Source: Mycolicibacterium agri
GTDB lineage: Bacteria; Actinomycetota; Actinomycetes; Mycobacteriales; Mycobacteriaceae
DNA length: 64,000 nt
Direction: 5' to 3'
Assembly (NCBI RefSeq): GCF_002553505.1
Contig: NZ_PDCP01000013.1
Span: 1 to 64,000 of the forward strand
Shown: positions 42,465-49,987 of the stretch, in pieces
Layout: every line of letters begins with the position of its first letter
Position numbering within the stretch: the first letter of the stretch is position 1
Position numbers and translations under genes: made by a program
The notes under the pieces: generated by a model
What the model was told of the DNA's origin: nothing
Seen by the model: only the letters and a program-made list of their open reading frames with translations
Databases searched by the model: none

Positions 42465-44105
42465 ATGACCGCACCGCATGGGTATCAGGCGCTCGGCCAA
42501 TGGCACGAAATCACCTTGCTCCCACTAAATGCCGCAGACACCAGCGCAGCGCCCCGCGCCATGCGCGGAAGGAGGGCGATACCAGCTGCCGCTGGATTGT
42601 CGGCGGAGAGCTCCAGCGCTGACGCCGAGGCCATCACCCAGGTGGTGAGCGAATCGCCGGTCCTGCAATCGCGCGTCGGCGACCCGAGTCAACTCGCAGT
42701 GGTGCAAGGCAGCGTACCGGCGCGCCGAGCGGCGGGCGCGGGACCCAGCCGGCGGTCGCCGATCTCGACCTACGGCGCGATGACGTTGGCCACCGAAACG
42801 GTGATCGCCGAGGGATTGCGGCAAGGCGATCTGAAGGCGGCCAAGAAATTCGGGGCCCACGTCGTCGAGGAGGGTCTCGACGGGAAGATGCTGCTGCGCG
42901 TCGACGGGGTCGATCGGGTGTTCGGCCTCATCGATCTCCTGTTGCAGCGCGAAGTGGGATCGGTGACGCCCAACTTCTTGCGCCGTATTGCTCACACCCG
43001 AAACTCGGCGCCGGCCTCGGCGTGGTCGCACCGCAAGGTCGGCGTGGCCAAGGCGTGGGAAATCACAAAGGGCCACAAGGACATCAAGGTGGCTGTACTC
43101 GATGAAGGCGTCGACACCAGCCATCCGGCGTTGAAGTCCGCAGTCGTCGCCGAGCGGGACTTCATCGGCGGCAACGGCGACTCCGCGATGCCCGCCGGCG
43201 ACGATGCCCACGGAACCGCATGCGCCGGTGTCGTCGTGTCGCGTGACAGGCAGTTCCCCGGCATCGCGCCGCGGTGCTCGCTTATTGCGGCCAGGATCGC
43301 GATGGACGACGGCACCGGACATTGGGTGTTCGACGATTTCGCCACCGCCGATGCAATCGACTGGTGTTGGCGGCAGGGCGCTGCTGTGTTGTCGAACTCG
43401 TGGGGCGGTGGCGCGCCCAGCGACGCCATCAGCCGTGCCTTCGCCCGTGCCCGCACTCAGGGCCGGGGTGGCCTCGGGTCTGTCGTCGCGATTGCCGCTG
43501 GGAACGACGAAGCACCCATCGACTTTCCGGGCGATCTGCCCGGCTACGTCACCGTCGGCGCTTCGAATCCGGCCGATAAGCGCAAGACGCACACGTCGTC
43601 CGATGGCGAGACCTGGTGGGGGTCCAACTTCGGCGCGACCATCACGATGCTGGCGCCTGGAGTGTTCATCTGGACGACCGACATCAGCGGTAACGCCGGG
43701 TATAGCGCCGGGAACTTCACAAAGACCTTCAACGGGACGTCGTCGGCAACTCCGGCGGTGGCTGCGGCGGCGGCGCTGATGTTGAGCGCCAATCCTGCGT
43801 TGAGCGCCAGCGCGGTTCGCGAACTTCTCGGCAACACCGCGAAGAAGCTCACCGGCCAGACAGGCTGGACCCAGGAACTCGGATGGGGCCGTCTCGACGT
43901 CGCCAAGGCCGTGAAAGCGGCTAAATCGGCGGGCACTGGCACGTCATCAGCCGGTGTCAAGAAGACCGCCGTTAAGAAGTCCGGTGCGAGGAGGGCATCG
44001 GGAAAGACAGCGCCGGCGAAGAAGACCGCCGCGAAGAGGGCGCCCGCGAAAAAGGCCGCGGCAGAGAAGACCGCGGTCATGAAAGCCACTGCCAGAACCC
44101 GATAA
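42465..44105 (+). CDS. Subtilisin-like S8 peptidase with lysine/alanine-rich histone-like tail
   Basis: A 546-residue serine peptidase. The catalytic triad is visible: Asp213 (AVLDEGVDTSHP), His249 (DDAHGTACAG) and Ser426 (FNGTSSATP), with the oxyanion Asn in AIAAGNDE. Residues about 105-180 look like a propeptide (KFGAHVVEEGLDGKMLLRVD). The last about 60 residues are a repetitive basic tail of the KKTA/PAKK type, as in histone H1-like and mycobacterial nucleoid proteins. There is no signal peptide, so ordinary secretion is unlikely; loading into the CIS or a cytoplasmic role is possible. ATG 42465 has only GGGG upstream. Confidence 0.88.
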   Translation: MTAPHGYQALGQWHEITLLPLNAADTSAAPRAMRGRRAIPAAAGLSAESSSADAEAITQVVSESPVLQSRVGDPSQLAVVQGSVPARRAAGAGPSRRSPISTYGAMTLATETVIAEGLRQGDLKAAKKFGAHVVEEGLDGKMLLRVDGVDRVFGLIDLLLQREVGSVTPNFLRRIAHTRNSAPASAWSHRKVGVAKAWEITKGHKDIKVAVLDEGVDTSHPALKSAVVAERDFIGGNGDSAMPAGDDAHGTACAGVVVSRDRQFPGIAPRCSLIAARIAMDDGTGHWVFDDFATADAIDWCWRQGAAVLSNSWGGGAPSDAISRAFARARTQGRGGLGSVVAIAAGNDEAPIDFPGDLPGYVTVGASNPADKRKTHTSSDGETWWGSNFGATITMLAPGVFIWTTDISGNAGYSAGNFTKTFNGTSSATPAVAAAAALMLSANPALSASAVRELLGNTAKKLTGQTGWTQELGWGRLDVAKAVKAAKSAGTGTSSAGVKKTAVKKSGARRASGKTAPAKKTAAKRAPAKKAAAEKTAVMKATARTR

Positions 44106-44181
44106 TGCGCGTGCCTGTGGTTCCAGATCGGAGCGATTTCGTCGGGCAGGTGTGGGGCCAGGTCAGCGCTAGGCTTCAAGC

Positions 44182-44688
44182 ATGAGCGAGTTCTACTACG
44201 CCGGGGGGCGCAAGGTGGAACTCGACCGCGCGACAGACTACGTCGCCGTCGTCGAACAGACGGCGCGAGAGGCAGGGCTGGACGCCCGGGTGCAGAAATC
44301 CAGTGAAGAGGGCTCGCGCCGCGGCGGCGGGGTCGTCTTGGTAGAGCGCTCCGCGCTTGACGAGAAGACGCTCGCCACCCTTCGAGATGTTGGCGCGCTG
44401 CAACCGGTCTATCGGAAAGACCGGGCTGTCATGGTGCCGTTGCCAGAGGTGCGCGTCGAGTTCGACACCCCGGCGCAGCACCAAGCCGTCTTGGACACCC
44501 TGACGCACCGGGACACACCGCCCCACAAGATCGTGCAGGAAACCGATTACGCGATGGTCGTCCAACCCACCTCAGGCAGCGGCGATGACGCCGTGACGCT
44601 GGCCAATGAGATTTATGAGCGCGCTCATCCCGCCGCGGCTTCCGCTCGCTTCGTCCAATTCGTCCCGAAGCGGGAAACCGGATCGTAG
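44182..44688 (+). CDS. Small protein resembling an S8 peptidase pro-domain/inhibitor
   Basis: A 168-residue protein beginning SEFYYAGGRKVELDRATDYVAVV. The FYYxGGxKVxL opening is the same style as N-terminal pro-regions of some S8 peptidases. The rest alternates short strands and helices (VRVEFDTPAQHQAVLDTL, ETDYAMVVQP). It lies 76 bp downstream of the peptidase on the same strand, so a chaperone or inhibitor of that peptidase is a reasonable guess. No catalytic residues or signal peptide are seen. Confidence 0.6.
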   Translation: MSEFYYAGGRKVELDRATDYVAVVEQTAREAGLDARVQKSSEEGSRRGGGVVLVERSALDEKTLATLRDVGALQPVYRKDRAVMVPLPEVRVEFDTPAQHQAVLDTLTHRDTPPHKIVQETDYAMVVQPTSGSGDDAVTLANEIYERAHPAAASARFVQFVPKRETGS

Positions 44689-44735
44689 GCCTGTCACGGC
44701 GCTACCTTCGTCGGCATCAGGCTCGATGCAATGCG

Positions 44736-46304
44736 TCATTGCGGAATCCGTTGCCGTATCGCCGCTACCACGCCCGTCGCCAACAATGGTTCTTCGACGC
44801 CGCAGACATCGACCTCGATGACGACGTTCGACTTCGCGCCGACGGCCTGCGCACAATCGGCGACCGCGCTGTCGATCGCCGAGTCCGACGCCGCCAGAAT
44901 GTCATCCTGGGTGCCCGGCCGCGACAGGATGCGGGGTCCGGCGGCGCCCCTTCGCTGGATCGAGGTTGCCCTGCCTGCGCAGAAGGCCCAACGCCGTTGT
45001 GTCGCTTGCACCATCGCATCGGCGGCCGCAGGGGTGGGCAGACTGGCGACGCTTTCGGTGACCCACACCGGCCCAGATGTGTCCTGGCCGGTCATTTCGA
45101 GCCGGCGGGTCGCTGCGCCATCGCTCGGGGGTAGCGCCGACGAGGTTTCGGCTGGATGTGCCTGCGCTGCACAGTCATTTACTGCCGTCGCCGCGGGATC
45201 CCAGCCGGGTCCTGCCCACATCGAGTCTTCGATCTGGCCGGCTGTCAGCGTCGCTGCGCCTAAGATTTCTCCGACGAAGTCAGGGCCGATGAGCAGCTGG
45301 TCAAGGTCGGTTTCCCCGAAAAAGCGCACCACCTCGGGACACTGCCAGAAGGCTTGAACGTTTCGTCCGCCGCCGGTCCTGTCGGCCAGACCCTCATGGA
45401 CGATGGCGTTGACGCGGTGAGCTGTATCGGGCGTCACGGTCACGGCCCATCCCCCGTCGCGGCTCCATTTGGCGGGCAACAGGATGTAGTGGCCGTTGCG
45501 GGCCTCGATGACGCGCAGGCACTCATATCGGTACGTCGGCGGGGCGGACCCGCCGACCGAGGGCAGCGCCGATGTCTTGACGAGTCGCGACGGAGGGCTC
45601 AGCACTTCGGGCGTATCCAGCTGAACGCTCGAGGGTTTCGTCCACAGTCCTCGAGCGTCGAAGTCAGCATCGCGCTTACCGAGTTCATCGGCGTACATGT
45701 CGGTTATCCAGAACAATGCCACGACTATCGTGACCGCAGCGAGGACGGCCAGGGCGCGCTCGGCGGCGCGGGGGAGACGCCTCCGGTCCCCGTCAAGGGC
45801 GCCGCTGATGGTCAACATCCAGTACCCGGCGCCCAGTAAGACCGTGCCGAGGACTATCGACCACGCCGTGTAGGTCGCGTCGGCGGTCGGTATCAGCCAC
45901 CGGATCGGCAACACCTCGAAGGCGAGCCAGTAAGCGCCGTTTCCGAAACTGAGCGCTCCCAAGAACAGCACAAGCCAGGCTGTCACTCGCAGTAGCTTGG
46001 TCCGCCGGCCCGTCGCCGCCCATCTGCGTACGGCTACTGCCAGCAGGACCACCAGGGCCAGCACCGCGAGCACGCGCAGCGAGGAGAAGAAATAGGTCTT
46101 GATAACGGTGACGACGTAGTCGGCGGTCGTCAGCTGAAGTGTCGACACATCGATACCGAAATATTCGAAGCGGCTTCGCAGATACACCCTGCCGAAGAAG
46201 AAACAGAGGCCGGTGATGAGCGACGTCGGTGCAACGAACAGCGCCGCGAAGCCCAGCCAGCGCTGCGCCGATTGCATCAGCGACTCGACGTCGTGGCTCA
46301 TCAT
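44736..46304 (-). CDS. Multi-TM membrane protein with PknH-like extracytoplasmic sensor domain
   Basis: A 522-residue protein with about five membrane segments in residues 15-215 and a large outside domain. The last about 190 residues match the PknH sensor fold in pattern: TDLDQLLIGPDFVGEILGAA, two cysteine pairs (one in AVNDCAAQ, AFCAGRA, VADCAQA, VDVCGVEE), and SNVVIEVDVCG. In mycobacteria this domain is normally attached to a Ser/Thr kinase; here it is on a kinase-less polytopic protein. The start ATG 46304 overlaps the lipoprotein stop (ATGA), so the pair is co-translated. Confidence 0.75.
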   Translation of the reverse strand: MMSHDVESLMQSAQRWLGFAALFVAPTSLITGLCFFFGRVYLRSRFEYFGIDVSTLQLTTADYVVTVIKTYFFSSLRVLAVLALVVLLAVAVRRWAATGRRTKLLRVTAWLVLFLGALSFGNGAYWLAFEVLPIRWLIPTADATYTAWSIVLGTVLLGAGYWMLTISGALDGDRRRLPRAAERALAVLAAVTIVVALFWITDMYADELGKRDADFDARGLWTKPSSVQLDTPEVLSPPSRLVKTSALPSVGGSAPPTYRYECLRVIEARNGHYILLPAKWSRDGGWAVTVTPDTAHRVNAIVHEGLADRTGGGRNVQAFWQCPEVVRFFGETDLDQLLIGPDFVGEILGAATLTAGQIEDSMWAGPGWDPAATAVNDCAAQAHPAETSSALPPSDGAATRRLEMTGQDTSGPVWVTESVASLPTPAAADAMVQATQRRWAFCAGRATSIQRRGAAGPRILSRPGTQDDILAASDSAIDSAVADCAQAVGAKSNVVIEVDVCGVEEPLLATGVVAAIRQRIPQ

Positions 46305-46702
46305 GGCTCCGAGACGGGTGCGGGAATGACGGGCAAGGGAATGTCTTGTCCGACCGGCGGTTCGATGTCCAGGCTCGTCGGAGCCGGCGATGTCGGCGAT
46401 GTCGGCGCGGGCAGCGTCGTGGTGGTCAACGTCGTGGTCGTGGTGGGCGTCGCTACGGTTGTGCTTCCCGAGGTAAAGGGAGTGGTCGGCTCGCTGTAGG
46501 TGGGGATGGACGTTGTGGACGTTGTGCTCGCCGTTGTCGTCGGGATGGGCAGTTTCATGGTGGTCGGCGGCGGCGGGGTCGGCTCGTTCCGGTCGCTTTC
46601 GCCACACGCGCCCGCCGCTATCGCGGCGGCCAGCGCCGCGACGAGTGACAGTGCACACGCGCCCCGCTTCATCTTCAATGCCTTCCGAAACGGCAGTCTC
46701 AT
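46301..46702 (-). CDS. Threonine-rich lipoprotein
   Basis: A 133-residue protein with a lipoprotein signal peptide (ACALSLVAALAAAIAAGAC) and then a low-complexity Thr/Ser/Pro region (TTTTTLTTTTLPAPTSPTSP) that would be an extended, possibly mannosylated stalk. ATG 46702 has GGAGGCG upstream; a longer reading from 46744 is rejected. It is translationally coupled to the PknH-sensor membrane protein, which suggests a shared envelope function. No enzymatic domain is present. Confidence 0.75.
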   Translation of the reverse strand: MRLPFRKALKMKRGACALSLVAALAAAIAAGACGESDRNEPTPPPPTTMKLPIPTTTASTTSTTSIPTYSEPTTPFTSGSTTVATPTTTTTLTTTTLPAPTSPTSPAPTSLDIEPPVGQDIPLPVIPAPVSEP

Positions 46703-46755
46703 CACGCCTCCGCCCCGTCGTTGTGATCGTCGCAAGCAGCCCATGGTGATCGCGT

Positions 46756-46771
46756 GAGTAGTGCACTACTC
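46756..46771. promoter_or_regulatory. Perfect 16-bp palindrome between divergent lipoprotein and tyrosinase genes
   Basis: GAGTAGTGCACTACTC is a perfect palindrome. It lies 54 bp upstream of the lipoprotein start and 98 bp upstream of the tyrosinase start. A GTAGT-nn-ACTAC core is shared with 42233-42244, and ACTACTC with 37785-37791. A CGTTGATG element follows at 46797-46804, as near the other two sites. It is a probable operator for a dimeric regulator. Confidence 0.6.
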
Positions 46772-46868
46772 CAAAGTGCAGAAGCGCCGAACTTTTCGTT
46801 GATGGCCGTGATAATTCGAAATGCGATGGCTGTCGAACGCGGCAGCCGCAGAGTCAGCGGGAGGGGAA

Positions 46869-48461
46869 ATGGGTATCGACGCCGCGTTGTACTCGAATTC
46901 GAAGTGTTATTTCTTTGCCGGGGATCAGTACATCCGTGTGTCGCGGGGTGATCTGGGTCCGGGGACGGTGGATGCGGGGTATCCGAAGAATATCTCCGGG
47001 TGGGGTTGGGGTGCGTTCGGGCAGAACGTGCCGACCGTCCGCACCCGGCGGAACATCTTCAGCCTGGAGTCCGAGAATCCCGGCGATCCTTGGCATCCCG
47101 TCATCCTGGCGTACGCCAGGGCCGTCGCCGTGCTGCGGCAGCGGTCCGTGGCCGACGTCAACGACCCGACAGGATGGATCTATCAGGCTCAAGTACACGG
47201 AGTTTCCCCGGATCCCGGCGACGGCTTCCGCAACAAGTGCCAGCACTTCGGCTGGTTCTTCCTGCCGTGGCACCGCATGTACATCTATCAATTCGAGTCG
47301 ATCGTCAAGTCGGTCGTCGCAGGGCTCCCTGACGTCGACGACGTGACGAAGGCCAATTGGGCGCTGCCGTACTGGGACTACACCAAGGGGGAGGACTCGC
47401 GTCGTCTGCCGGTGACATTCCGCTCCACCACCCTGCCGAACGGCGACCCCAATCCCTTGTTCGACGCGTCACGATCGGTTCTGGTGAACAACGGTGCCGC
47501 AGTAACCGAGTTGATCGACACCGATTACCGGACGGCGCTGCGCCCGCTCACCTTCACGGGAGCCACCGCGTTCGGTGGCGCGCAGACCGGTGAGAACCAT
47601 CGCTTTGAAGACCCGAATGCCGCAGGCGGTCCACTGGAGATGAGCCCACACGGCACTGTGCACACCCAGGTCGGCGGCAACATGGCCGCGTTCGAAACGG
47701 CGGCGCTCGACCCGATCTTCTGGCTGCATCACGCCAACATCGACCGCATCTGGGACGTGTGGCGCAGGTTGGGCAACGGCCGGGGCAACCCGACATTGAA
47801 CTTGTGGCTCAACGCAATCCGATTTGGATTCCACGACGCGTCCGGCGCGGAAGTCCGCATGACGGTCGACGCTACGCTGGACAGCGCGACACAGCTCGGT
47901 TATGTATACGAAGACCTCACGGGACCTGTGGGGCCGCTAGGAGCAGAGCAGATGCGGCCGGAACCGGAGAACCCGCCCCAGCTGGTCGGTGCAACGGAGG
48001 AACCCGTTCAGCTCACCGGCGAGACTGCAGACGTCAGCTTCGAGCTCACCCCGCCGGCAGGGCCGCTCGAGGCTAGGCCGCCGGCGCGGGTATATCTGCG
48101 GCTGGAAGACATCACCTACGATGTGCGGCCGGGTGTCACCTACGCCGTTTACCTGAACACTCCCGATGACAGCGACGAGACGCCGGATGATCACTACGTC
48201 GGCACGGCGTCGATGTTCGGCGTTCCCCGTCGTGCCGACGCCAGCGCTGACCATCCCGGGATGCGGCTGGTGTTCGACATCACCGATTTGTACGAGCGCT
48301 TGAGGGAAGCGGGTCGGTGGTCGGACACGGCCACGGTGCGGTTGGTACCCATTTACCTCGAAGAGAGGGAAGGCGCCGGACCGCACGGCGCCGAAGTTCC
48401 TGGCACCGAGCAGGAGGCCGGGACGGTGAACATCGGCCAGGTGGGTGTCTACTTCCAATAG
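46869..48461 (+). CDS. Tyrosinase with N-terminal hemopexin-like repeat
   Basis: A 530-residue protein. Residues 1-45 are one hemopexin-type repeat (ALYSNSKCYFFAGDQYIRVS then YPKNISGWG). The rest is a type-3 copper tyrosinase: CuA histidines in KCQHFGWFFLPWHRMYIYQFE, CuB in SPHGTVHTQVGG and DPIFWLHHANIDRIWDVW. The C-terminal about 150 residues are a beta domain that may cover the active site. Such enzymes hydroxylate and oxidise phenols. No Sec or Tat signal is visible. ATG 46869 is preceded by a strong GGGAGGGGAA. The next gene encodes a DUF2182 membrane protein. Confidence 0.9.
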   Translation: MGIDAALYSNSKCYFFAGDQYIRVSRGDLGPGTVDAGYPKNISGWGWGAFGQNVPTVRTRRNIFSLESENPGDPWHPVILAYARAVAVLRQRSVADVNDPTGWIYQAQVHGVSPDPGDGFRNKCQHFGWFFLPWHRMYIYQFESIVKSVVAGLPDVDDVTKANWALPYWDYTKGEDSRRLPVTFRSTTLPNGDPNPLFDASRSVLVNNGAAVTELIDTDYRTALRPLTFTGATAFGGAQTGENHRFEDPNAAGGPLEMSPHGTVHTQVGGNMAAFETAALDPIFWLHHANIDRIWDVWRRLGNGRGNPTLNLWLNAIRFGFHDASGAEVRMTVDATLDSATQLGYVYEDLTGPVGPLGAEQMRPEPENPPQLVGATEEPVQLTGETADVSFELTPPAGPLEARPPARVYLRLEDITYDVRPGVTYAVYLNTPDDSDETPDDHYVGTASMFGVPRRADASADHPGMRLVFDITDLYERLREAGRWSDTATVRLVPIYLEEREGAGPHGAEVPGTEQEAGTVNIGQVGVYFQ

Positions 48462-48471
48462 CGGTGTCGCT

Positions 48472-49245
48472 GTGAGCGCGTCCACCGCCGGGGCGGCCGA
48501 GTCGGGCCGCGATCTCCGTGCTGCGTGGCGGCGCCTGCGCTGGCAGCATCCGGAGTGGACGCTGGCCATCGCTGCGGTTGTCGCCTGGGTCGCGCTCTTG
48601 GCCACCGCAGGCGGCCCCGGCGGGTCGATGGCGGTCCCGAAGTCTCCTACACACCATGGCATCTCGGTCGTTTCAAGCGAACCGCAACACGTCATGTCCG
48701 CGGCGCACTGGTGCTTGATGGTGGTCGCGATGATGCTTCCGACGGCGCTACCCGCCGCCCGGCTCGTTGCACTGCGCGGTAAGTGGAAGCGCCGTCAACG
48801 TGGTCCCGCCTTGTTCGTTTCCGGATATATCGCGGTATGGATGGCAGCGGGTCTACTTGCACTCGCAGTTCTGCGGTACGTCGCTCCGGGCGCGCACGGG
48901 CGATGGGCGGTGGTCGCCGCGCTGGTGACGGCATCCGTCTGGGAGTTGACCGTGTGGAAGCCGCGCTTTCTGCGTGCTTGTCATCGCCACCCGCCGGTGC
49001 CCCCCGATGGTTGGAAAGCCGACGTGGCGTGCTTGCAGCGAGGAGCTCGCAACGCGGTGTCGTGCGGAGGCGCCTGCTGGGCGATCATGACGCCGATGCT
49101 GGTGGCCGATCATGTGCACGCGCTGTGGCTGATGGTCCCGTTAGGGGCGTTGATCACCTACCAGAAGGCGGGTACGCCTAGCCGCGTGGTGCGACCCGCT
49201 GCGGCAGGGCTCGCTGCAGGGGCCATCGCTGTTGCGATCTGGTGA
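48472..49245 (+). CDS. DUF2182 membrane protein
   Basis: A 257-residue polytopic protein with about six hydrophobic segments. Met/Cys/His-rich motifs typical of DUF2182 are seen: AAHWCLMVVAMMLPTALPAARL and GGACWAIMTPMLVADHVHALW. The family is suspected to handle metals, which fits its place 11 bp after a copper enzyme, although this is unproven. GTG 48472 gives a start just after the tyrosinase stop; GTG 48445 would overlap it. It is the last island gene before the right boundary repeat. Confidence 0.8.
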   Translation: MSASTAGAAESGRDLRAAWRRLRWQHPEWTLAIAAVVAWVALLATAGGPGGSMAVPKSPTHHGISVVSSEPQHVMSAAHWCLMVVAMMLPTALPAARLVALRGKWKRRQRGPALFVSGYIAVWMAAGLLALAVLRYVAPGAHGRWAVVAALVTASVWELTVWKPRFLRACHRHPPVPPDGWKADVACLQRGARNAVSCGGACWAIMTPMLVADHVHALWLMVPLGALITYQKAGTPSRVVRPAAAGLAAGAIAVAIW

Positions 49246-49263
49246 CAGCTACGCGTCGCATCA

Positions 49264-49283
49264 CTCACCCCGCCGCGTCCTGC
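49264..49283. repeat. Right boundary direct repeat of the island
   Basis: CTCACCCCGCCGCGTCCTGC matches the left repeat (12042-12061) at 19 of 20 positions. On the minus strand it is the last codons and stop (QDAAG-stop) of the VWA-operon gene 49265-49987. It is therefore the native copy, and the left repeat a displaced copy of this gene end. Confidence 0.8.
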
Positions 49284-49987
49284 AGGATCTGCCGAAGCTT
49301 GTCGGCGGGGTCGCCCGCGTCGGGCTCGAGCAGCAGTGTCGGCAGCGGTGCGTCGGGATCGGCCGCGTCAGGTGCTGCGGGCGGCGGAGGCGGTGGCGGT
49401 GCGGCGGCGGCAGGCGGAGGCGGCGGCGGAGGTGCGGCGGGCGGCACGTCGAGTCCGGCGATCTTCGCGGCCAGACGGGCGGCGGCGTCGTTTCGAACAG
49501 CGCGGCGGTCTTCGTCGGGATCGTCGTTGCCTGCAAAGCACCCCGCGGGCGCCTCGTTCACCACCGTGAGCGCACTGCTGTAGCGGTCGCGCGCCTCGTC
49601 GGGTCGGCCCTCCCACGCGTCGATGTCGCCTTGCCGCTCGCGGGTCAGCTGCAGATTGATCCGCACCGGACACGACTGCTGCCGCGGCGTGAGCGACAGC
49701 GACTCGAGAAACTTGGCGTCGGCTTCGTCGAGCCGGCCGTCCAACACCGCCGCGGCACCGGCCGCGAAAGGCGCCTTGGCGGGTTCGATCACGTTGGCGA
49801 AGGCCAAGGTGGATGCGTTGTCGTGTAGACCGTCGGCGTCCTTGCTCTCGAAGTTCGACACCGCGGAGTGGCCCGCGATCACCACCGACAGCATCTTCAG
49901 GCTCACCAGCAGCGCCACCGCGACGACGGGCGCCGACAGCCACAGCAGCCGACGTCGCAGCCGCAACCGGCGGGGGCGGGCGGTCAT
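49265..49987 (-). CDS. Hypothetical membrane-anchored protein at the end of the MoxR/VWA operon
   Basis: A 240-residue protein with one N-terminal membrane segment (LLWLSAPVVAVALLVSLKML), a tetratricopeptide-like helical middle (AAAVLDGRLDEADAKFLESL, WEGRPDEARDRYSSALTVV), and a Pro/Ala-rich linker (PPAAPPPPPPPAAAAPPP) before a short C-terminal helix. It overlaps the upstream VWA gene by 4 bp. Its 3' end coincides with the island boundary repeat. Related operons use such proteins alongside VWA subunits; the exact role is unknown. Confidence 0.75.
   Translation of the reverse strand: MTARPRRLRLRRRLLWLSAPVVAVALLVSLKMLSVVIAGHSAVSNFESKDADGLHDNASTLAFANVIEPAKAPFAAGAAAVLDGRLDEADAKFLESLSLTPRQQSCPVRINLQLTRERQGDIDAWEGRPDEARDRYSSALTVVNEAPAGCFAGNDDPDEDRRAVRNDAAARLAAKIAGLDVPPAAPPPPPPPAAAAPPPPPPPAAPDAADPDAPLPTLLLEPDAGDPADKLRQILQDAAG

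Larger units (their letters stand above)
12042..49283. mobile_element. Putative 37-kb genomic island encoding a contractile injection system
   Basis: The segment between the two 20-bp repeats contains every accessory gene of the window (CIS structural genes, regulator, soluble enzymes, peptidase, tyrosinase). It interrupts a backbone in which the class V aminotransferase and the MoxR/VWA operon would otherwise be convergent neighbours. The right repeat is the native 3' end of the VWA-operon gene and the left repeat a displaced copy, as expected when an element integrates at a gene's 3' end. I see no integrase, transposase or tRNA inside, so it is not self-mobile as seen. Confidence 0.65.
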
